A program made the position numbers and the translations under genes. This document shows positions 1 to 5,469 of a DNA stretch of 7,829 nucleotides, one piece after another. Numbering within the stretch: the first letter of the stretch is position 1; each line of letters opens with the position of its first letter. The notes under the pieces were generated by a model. It was not told the DNA's origin and did no database searches. It worked only from the letters and a program-made list of their open reading frames with translations. Origin of the DNA: a bacterium (GTDB lineage Bacteria > Patescibacteria > Dojkabacteria > SC72); the NCBI GenBank assembly GCA_029553845.1, contig JAKPKF010000421.1, positions 1 through 7,829 on the forward strand, in the 5' to 3' direction.

Positions 1-762
1 CAGATTGCATTAAAGACCCACCAAAAGGCGATATTGCGCTTCTCTCTCGAAGATATGCATGGCAAGTCAACTTGGGAGGCTCAATACCCCACAGCCACTC
101 TGCCAAATCTGCGAGCCAAGTTCGGGCATACCGGTTATCAGCGAGAGATACTTGGACAGCCGGTTATCGAAGGGAACATCTTCAAGAACCACTGGTTCAC
201 CAAGTATAGGAACCTACCGGAGCCATCCCAGATGAAGCGGGTCTGGCTCTATGCCGATCCAGCCTGGGGGGAGAAAGGCTGCTTCAAGGCCATTATCTCC
301 ATAGGCTATGATGGTAATCGCTTCTATGTGATCCATGTCTGGATACGCCAGACTGAGAACACCAAGTTCTTCAGATACTACTATGATACCTATCAGGAGC
401 TTGATCGAATCTATAGAGTGAAAGCCAGAGCAGCTTGTGAAACTACCTATGGTCAGGCACGTATCCTTGCCGATTTTGATCGGTGGGCAACTGACAATCA
501 TCTGCCTCCGATATCTCACAGAATAAAGCGGATAGACAACAAAGATAATAAGAACCTGCGTATAGAACGCACCGAGACCATTATCGAGACGGCTAAGGTA
601 CTCTTTCCTGAAGGTCAAGACACACCAACACTGATCAGTCAGTTCCTTACATATCCTGATGGCTATATCGATGGCTGTGATGCCTTGGCTGGCTGTCTGG
701 AACGCTTCTCCGAATACGATATTGGCAGGAACAGAGTCAAGGTCCGAAGGTTCAGCTTCTAA
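1..762 (+). CDS. terL: Phage terminase large subunit, C-terminal part (5' end outside window)
   Basis: The motor-nuclease subunit of the phage DNA packaging machine cuts concatemeric DNA and drives it into the prohead. Only the C-terminal part is present: the frame is open from base 1, so the TTG at 34 is unlikely to be the true start and the ATPase domain lies to the left. The visible 253 residues hold the RNase H-like nuclease fold. The first acidic metal ligand is in YADPAWGEKG (Asp codon 256-258), a second acidic candidate is Glu in ACETTYG (codon 439-441), and the last is in the C-terminal DGCDALAGC (Asp codon 679-681), a typical terminase ending. The WEAQYPT and QREILGQP stretches before the nuclease also fit the family linker region. 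The stop overlaps the next gene by one base (TAATG). The assignment rests on motif pattern and neighbour; the exact phage group cannot be told. Confidence 0.85.
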   Translation, partial: QIALKTHQKAILRFSLEDMHGKSTWEAQYPTATLPNLRAKFGHTGYQREILGQPVIEGNIFKNHWFTKYRNLPEPSQMKRVWLYADPAWGEKGCFKAIISIGYDGNRFYVIHVWIRQTENTKFFRYYYDTYQELDRIYRVKARAACETTYGQARILADFDRWATDNHLPPISHRIKRIDNKDNKNLRIERTETIIETAKVLFPEGQDTPTLISQFLTYPDGYIDGCDALAGCLERFSEYDIGRNRVKVRRFSF

Positions 763-1637
763 TGAACTACTATGATCAGCTAATGCTTGAGTACTATAGG
801 GTCTTGAATAATGCCTGGAAAACCGAGATCAGAGATGCGACCCGACTCGCCATCCAAATGCTGAGTGACATGCCACGTGCTGAGAAGATCAACAAGAACG
901 CCATAGATAAGCTTATGGGCATCATCAATACCCAGTTGGGAGACGACTTCGCAGCTATGGTCAATGAGCCCACCAAGGCGATAATAGACCGCTGTATGCG
1001 GCTCGGACTCAAGGACACCCAGGTACAGGCTCCCACCAAGACTAGTATCGGGCTTTGGGGCATCGAAGATCAGCATCTCTCATCCACCATTCAGAAACAG
1101 CAGTTGTTCTGGATCGGGAACCACTTTGAAGCAGACGTACGTCAGAACTTCGCAGATACTCTCACTAAAGCTATCGAACAGGGCTATACCAAAGAGATGT
1201 TGGCTGATACCCTTAAAGACCAGTTCAATGACCTTGCCAATCGCTCATCCCATTACTGGCAGGGACTGGCAGAACATACTGCACTCAGAATCCGAGAGTT
1301 CGGAAGACTGCAAGGTTATAAGAAAGCGAAAGCCAGATACTATAAACTTGTAGTGATACTCGATGACCGCACCAGTGACATCTGCCGGGCTCTGGCTGCC
1401 CAGGACAAGGTCTATCCCCTAAACGATGCTCTGGAAGTAATGGATAACCTCATGGCTCTGGATACCAAGTCCAGCAGCCTGGATGATGCCCGGGAGTATA
1501 TCAAAGCTCTTGCACCTTGGATCAAGGATGACCAGATCGAATACGACTCAGAGATGAACCCAGTCGGGGTCTCCGGAGCGCATACTCCATTTCCGCCGTT
1601 TCATTGGAAGTGCAGGACAATGACAGCCATCTTATAG
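762..1637 (+). CDS. Phage minor head / head morphogenesis protein (Mu gpF / SPP1 gp7-like)
   Basis: A 291-residue protein of the Mu F / SPP1 gp7 family, minor virion proteins that bind the portal or capsid and take part in head assembly or DNA delivery. The C-terminal signature of the family is clear: DDRTSDIC at residues 201-208, and PFPPFHWKCR at 276-285 with the conserved Pro-Pro, His and Cys-Arg. The N-terminal half is mostly helical and charged without a recognisable domain. The protein ends six residues after the Cys-Arg motif, so there is no extra C-terminal toxin domain as found on some MuF proteins. The ATG at 762 overlaps the terminase stop; a weak GAAGG lies 11 bases upstream, so translation probably depends on coupling to terL. 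Unusually, no portal gene sits between terL and this gene. Confidence 0.8.
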   Translation: MNYYDQLMLEYYRVLNNAWKTEIRDATRLAIQMLSDMPRAEKINKNAIDKLMGIINTQLGDDFAAMVNEPTKAIIDRCMRLGLKDTQVQAPTKTSIGLWGIEDQHLSSTIQKQQLFWIGNHFEADVRQNFADTLTKAIEQGYTKEMLADTLKDQFNDLANRSSHYWQGLAEHTALRIREFGRLQGYKKAKARYYKLVVILDDRTSDICRALAAQDKVYPLNDALEVMDNLMALDTKSSSLDDAREYIKALAPWIKDDQIEYDSEMNPVGVSGAHTPFPPFHWKCRTMTAIL

Positions 1638-1648
1638 TTAACAATCAT
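1638..1648. other. Junction between phage cassette and defence operon (convergent stops)
   Basis: Eleven bases separate the TAG of the MuF-like gene from the TAG of the brxL-like gene on the opposite strand. Gene content, orientation and base composition all change here. The only symmetry is a GTTAAC palindrome (1637-1642) and a TTAAC copy at about 1655-1659 that could form a weak five-pair stem. There is no G+C-rich stem or T-run that would make a bidirectional terminator, so transcripts from the two sides may run into each other. Confidence 0.6.
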
Positions 1649-3094
1649 CTAGGCCTTAACAGAAATATCTGGCATTTCAGTAGTTACTTCAGTGTCAACA
1701 AATGACCTTTGCTCCCGAATGATCTTTCTCTTCTCGATAGCTGGAGCAAGACAGAATAAATCGAATTCCTCTTTATCAATCTCCGAGGCATTAGAAACAT
1801 GAGGGAAAAGCAGCTTAAGGTACGCTGTCGCTAACTTGATTATCGCCTTAACGTCTCTTGTATCTGAATTTTGTGGGATTTGAATTAGATCTGAGACGAT
1901 TTGACTATAATGGGAACAATTCCTCAGCTTGTGTAATATCTCGCTAAAATACTCTACATTAAGAGTGTATCCGTTTACTATAAGACCCTGATTAAGCCTG
2001 ATAAGTTTCCAGCCCTCAATGAATCCATGAATTCTATCCATGAGTGCAGAAGATTGAAAGAAACTGGGCAATGATACAAAGTATCTATTTGATAATGGAC
2101 GCCAGTCCGGTGATAAAGAAATGTTCCCCAACATCATAAGTCCCGCTTCAGATGATCCGCTATAATTAGCAACCGTAAAACGACCACTTTCTAGGTAGTT
2201 TTTCAACGCTCCTAATAACTCATCTTCATTAGCGAACTTTATCGTCTCTATCTCATCAAAAGTCACGAAATCGTAGTTTTCAATTATACCAGGAGTTCTT
2301 CTGCCAATATCGTACAAGAGTTTTGCCCTTGATACCACTCCTCCGCTAAACATCCACGTATATTTACTTAGATTGCCAAATACATATGATTTTCCTGTGC
2401 CCTTAGGGGCAAGTTCTATCAAGTTGAGGTTAGGCTCAACAAAAATCAATAACCGAGATAGAAAAAGTAGTTTTCGGTCGATTGAGCTAAAACCTGTTTG
2501 TGTATCTTTATTATCAGGATTATACTCCATCGATCTTATAAGTAAGTCAATCCATTCGTACACGGTGAAATTTTTCCTTGCTGATTTGAAGTATTCTAGG
2601 TCTACCTGATATGGTTGGAATGGTTTATAGTCAATAAGTTGTACATGCCCACTGACATTGCCCATAGGGGGTACATATACTAAAGTGATAACGCCCCAAT
2701 GCTCTCCGTCTGATAGGTACTTTTCGTGTTTCTTGAAAACATAATCGGGTATGATACCAATATTTAACGAGATACCGTGGTCTGGGATCTCGAATTTAAA
2801 CAAGTCATTTTTTAGATCAACCTGAATATTGAATCTGGATAGTATTTTTATTGGTTCCTTCTGTGTTTTTAGCTTAACGAGTATGCTTTCATCCTTACTC
2901 GGTATATGATTATCCATGAAGCTAATTAAGCCGTCCACATCTAATGAGCCATCTGAGGAAGTATACTTCTTGATTAGCCAATCTTTGATGAATGACGGTA
3001 GATTCCTACTAGAAAAAGCGTTGTACCTGCTCTTGATCTTAAGGACAGATTCATCTGGGAAATACTCGCATATTTTCACGTCAAGTGGGTTCAA
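1649..3094 (-). CDS. brxL: BrxL-like AAA+ ATPase (short form, no Lon-like C-terminal domain)
   Basis: A 481-residue protein resembling BrxL, the AAA+ effector of BREX systems, described for type 1 as a ring-forming, DNA-binding motor related to MCM and Lon proteins. Residues 1-200 form an N-terminal region. The AAA+ core then shows Walker A APKGTGKS (229-236), Walker B FVTFDE (276-281, Asp280 and Glu281), a sensor-1-like Asn in LGNISL (324), and an arginine-finger-like MDRIHGF (352-358, Arg354). The stretch APAIEKRKIIREQ (450-462) recalls the segment that precedes the Lon-like domain in long BrxL. The protein stops about 20 residues later, so that domain, present in type 1 BrxL of roughly 670-690 residues, is missing. 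The start is a TTG overlapping the pglZ stop (TTGA), chosen because AGGAGG lies seven bases upstream. The short length may be natural for this subtype or may reflect loss at the phage junction. Confidence 0.8.
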   Translation of the reverse strand: MNPLDVKICEYFPDESVLKIKSRYNAFSSRNLPSFIKDWLIKKYTSSDGSLDVDGLISFMDNHIPSKDESILVKLKTQKEPIKILSRFNIQVDLKNDLFKFEIPDHGISLNIGIIPDYVFKKHEKYLSDGEHWGVITLVYVPPMGNVSGHVQLIDYKPFQPYQVDLEYFKSARKNFTVYEWIDLLIRSMEYNPDNKDTQTGFSSIDRKLLFLSRLLIFVEPNLNLIELAPKGTGKSYVFGNLSKYTWMFSGGVVSRAKLLYDIGRRTPGIIENYDFVTFDEIETIKFANEDELLGALKNYLESGRFTVANYSGSSEAGLMMLGNISLSPDWRPLSNRYFVSLPSFFQSSALMDRIHGFIEGWKLIRLNQGLIVNGYTLNVEYFSEILHKLRNCSHYSQIVSDLIQIPQNSDTRDVKAIIKLATAYLKLLFPHVSNASEIDKEEFDLFCLAPAIEKRKIIREQRSFVDTEVTTEMPDISVKA

Positions 3095-5469
3095 AACAAC
3101 TCCTCCTGTATTATACCTGATTTTATTAATAACTCGATGTCACAGTTCTGACCATCAGCGATTAAAGTTGCACCATAGTGGCCTGAGTTTAATCCTTTGA
3201 AACTACATGTCCAATGATCTTGATTAAAAGTCATATTAAACCTATTTCCTTGCACTAATATGAAAGGGATCCCTAAAGGTTTTGGCTGGATAGTGAGTTC
3301 AATTACTGGATTATTCGCTGTAACTCCAAGGAAACGAGTCGGTTTAACTACCAATCGCTGTTTTTTGACTCTTCTAAGTTTGATAAATGGGATTAGAATT
3401 TCTTCTGGAGTTGCCCCCCCATGGGCTTCGAACGGTGGCCTATTTCCAAGAGAAACATGCTTCAACGCTATCAAACACCTTCTATCGTGCATATGTGGAG
3501 ATTCTACTACGTGGAGAATTTTTATCTGATCAGAAGCGAAGTCGCTGCCGTCTTCAATCCATTTATAGCGGCCACCATGTTCAGTATCAGACATACCTAG
3601 ACCCTTGTTATCAACGAATTCTTTAATACACAAATACGATGAGCCATGATCAGAGCTGATTACAATAGAATCACTAGAACTAGCCAATATCTGCCTAACA
3701 ATCGATTGAAGTATTGATATTTGTCCTAGTAATACCTGGCTCATATTATTAGATATCTGATTGCTATGAATGTATTTATCGAGATCTAGTATGTGAAGAG
3801 AATCGGGTATTCTATTAACATCAGTAATCGTGGGCAGAAATACTCGTCTAATATCTACACTTTCAACAAACCACTTATTGTCTACGTCTAGTTCTTTGAT
3901 TAGATGCAGTAACAATGGTGTCCATTCTGCTCCAAGGCAATCAACCCAGTATACATCGTCATGTTCGTTAGAATGGTCAGGAAGTTGTTGCTTGTAGTAC
4001 CATTCATATAGACCTTGTGCATCGCAATTTACTTTGCTCAGGATATTGTCGATCTCAGGTTGTCGCTTCCAAGTAAGCTTACCCAAACAATATTCTTTAA
4101 AATATGTTGTAAGCCATTTGTTGCAACCCTTGGAAATGAAATCGAATCCATCCCAGTTTAAATACTCAAACAGGATTGTAAATCTACGGCGAAAAACAGG
4201 AGATTTGATAAAGGATGCGTCTTGTCGCAGTTTTTTTAACACATAAAGTGATTCACAAATCAGAAGTCCCGTAAGAACATCAGGATTACTATCCACAAAA
4301 TCGACTCGCTTATCAAGTTCGGAACTAACTTGGCTTTCGAATTCATCGGTTGGTTTGCCCAATTCTTTGTGAATAAAAGTTAATAGATTGTATCTCTCGT
4401 GTAGCCACCGTTTACTACCAGGTTGTTGAAAAGCGTATACCCAGATGTTGTGAATCAGTTCATTATCCGAATATTCAGAAAGAGACTCAAGACAAAGACG
4501 GAAGTTGTCATGCGTGTCATCTCCATTACATTTCGATTGGTACCAATTGCTTAACAACCATTTTTCCGATGCACCAGTTAGTTTCAAAAAATGCTGTATA
4601 AATGATCTCTGGCTTAGGTCTAAAAGGCAATATTCAAACCTCTTGCTAATGTAGCTATCAAAGTCGAATTGAGCAATTGACTGGGGTGACCTTAGGAAGG
4701 TACCATACAAGTCTACCCAATACTCAAAATCTTTTGTTTTGTACTGGAATGGAATTACTACATTGAAAAGTGATTGAATCAGATCACGATAATTACTGAC
4801 TTCGTTAGAAGATATGAAGACCTCATCTGGCAAGAACTGCTTTGCTAAATAGTTCAGATTCGCTGAAGTAGAATAATATCTACTTTCATAGTCGTTTTTC
4901 CAAAGTGAAAGCCATGCTTGTGCATTGGTTATAAATTTAGGATCATTAGTTACGGGAAATGTGACACGATATATATCTGACATAGTTACATCGTCATTGT
5001 GTAACTTCCAAATTGGAGCCCACTGATGCTTCCTGGAAAAATCCTGAAGTACGAAGTTTTGAAAGGGTGTCCAGATTCCGTATAAAGGTAAGTAAATCCT
5101 ATTGTTGACAGTTGGTGGATTTTCAATGCTATCCATAAGATAGTTGAAGAAGGATATAAACTCATTATTTTGATAAAATCTTAGTACTTCTGAGATAGGA
5201 TATATTACCGAGTTAGGATTAGACAGTAAATCCTCAATCTTCGTGAATATATCTTGTTTTGTGGGAAACACGTCAGCGTTACACAAAGCACTCAAATCGA
5301 TATGGTTGTCCGTTATCTTGCATAAATCAATGACCAATTCTCTGTACTGGGTCATGTTTTCAGAAAATATAAACCTGACAGGGTATCTACGATTCGCCAT
5401 ATCGCTGATCTTTGATTCTTCGATAATCTCCAGCATTAGATCATCTATAGAGTTGAATACCTTATACAT
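3091..5469 (-). CDS. pglZ: PglZ, alkaline-phosphatase-superfamily protein of BREX
   Basis: PglZ is a core BREX component with an alkaline-phosphatase/phosphodiesterase fold; its exact reaction in defence is unsettled. Counting residues from the upstream GTG at 5484 (797 residues), the N-terminus has a PglZ-like RRYPVRFIF (32-40), followed by a long divergent helical region to about 505. The phosphatase domain then shows VDCLGAEW (514-521, metal-ligand Asp515), LPTITDVNR (550-558, with Thr552 or Thr554 as likely nucleophile, about 37 residues after the Asp as in nucleotide pyrophosphatases), SDHG (611-614), EHGGRY (635-640), and HGGATPEEILIP (688-699). The catalytic set looks intact. A beta-rich tail of about 85 residues follows. 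The ATG at 5469 was chosen: it overlaps the upstream stop by eight bases and has GAAGGA four bases before it. The GTG at 5484 (AAGG six bases upstream, 23-base overlap) is a fair alternative. Confidence 0.88.
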   Translation of the reverse strand: MYKVFNSIDDLMLEIIEESKISDMANRRYPVRFIFSENMTQYRELVIDLCKITDNHIDLSALCNADVFPTKQDIFTKIEDLLSNPNSVIYPISEVLRFYQNNEFISFFNYLMDSIENPPTVNNRIYLPLYGIWTPFQNFVLQDFSRKHQWAPIWKLHNDDVTMSDIYRVTFPVTNDPKFITNAQAWLSLWKNDYESRYYSTSANLNYLAKQFLPDEVFISSNEVSNYRDLIQSLFNVVIPFQYKTKDFEYWVDLYGTFLRSPQSIAQFDFDSYISKRFEYCLLDLSQRSFIQHFLKLTGASEKWLLSNWYQSKCNGDDTHDNFRLCLESLSEYSDNELIHNIWVYAFQQPGSKRWLHERYNLLTFIHKELGKPTDEFESQVSSELDKRVDFVDSNPDVLTGLLICESLYVLKKLRQDASFIKSPVFRRRFTILFEYLNWDGFDFISKGCNKWLTTYFKEYCLGKLTWKRQPEIDNILSKVNCDAQGLYEWYYKQQLPDHSNEHDDVYWVDCLGAEWTPLLLHLIKELDVDNKWFVESVDIRRVFLPTITDVNRIPDSLHILDLDKYIHSNQISNNMSQVLLGQISILQSIVRQILASSSDSIVISSDHGSSYLCIKEFVDNKGLGMSDTEHGGRYKWIEDGSDFASDQIKILHVVESPHMHDRRCLIALKHVSLGNRPPFEAHGGATPEEILIPFIKLRRVKKQRLVVKPTRFLGVTANNPVIELTIQPKPLGIPFILVQGNRFNMTFNQDHWTCSFKGLNSGHYGATLIADGQNCDIELLIKSGIIQEELF
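3102..3107 (-). promoter_or_regulatory. Strong Shine-Dalgarno for the brxL-like gene
   Basis: On the minus strand the sequence reads AGGAGG, then AGTTGTT, then the TTG start at 3094-3092. The site lies inside the 3' end of pglZ. A consensus ribosome-binding site at seven-base spacing supports the rare TTG start and the four-base TTGA overlap over later candidates such as the GTG five codons downstream. Confidence 0.75.

Larger units (their letters stand above)
1..1637 (+). mobile_element. Prophage or prophage-remnant packaging/head segment
   Basis: Two adjacent virion genes (terminase large subunit and a MuF-like head protein) share strand, a TAATG overlap and a GC-rich base composition: lines 241-300 and 1381-1440 contain 35/60 and 34/60 G+C. 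The portal, protease, scaffold and major capsid genes expected nearby do not follow; the sequence switches to minus-strand defence genes after 1637. No integrase, att site or lysis gene is visible, so whether the prophage is intact to the left cannot be judged. Confidence 0.6.

Noticed and set aside
214..618. Minus-strand 134-codon open frame opposite the terminase
   Set aside because: It is antisense to the terminase nuclease motifs, matches nothing recognisable and has no ribosome site that stands out.
1126..1353. Plus-strand 75-codon open frame inside the MuF-like gene
   Set aside because: It lies in another frame of a well-supported gene, has no family pattern and no convincing start signal; treated as a shadow.
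1637..1659. Possible hairpin terminator between the convergent genes
   Set aside because: The stem is only five A+T-rich pairs (GTTAA with TTAAC) around a 13-14-base loop, with no T-run on either strand.
2916..3200. Plus-strand open frame across the pglZ/brxL overlap
   Set aside because: It is antisense to two supported genes, and its protein shows no domain pattern.
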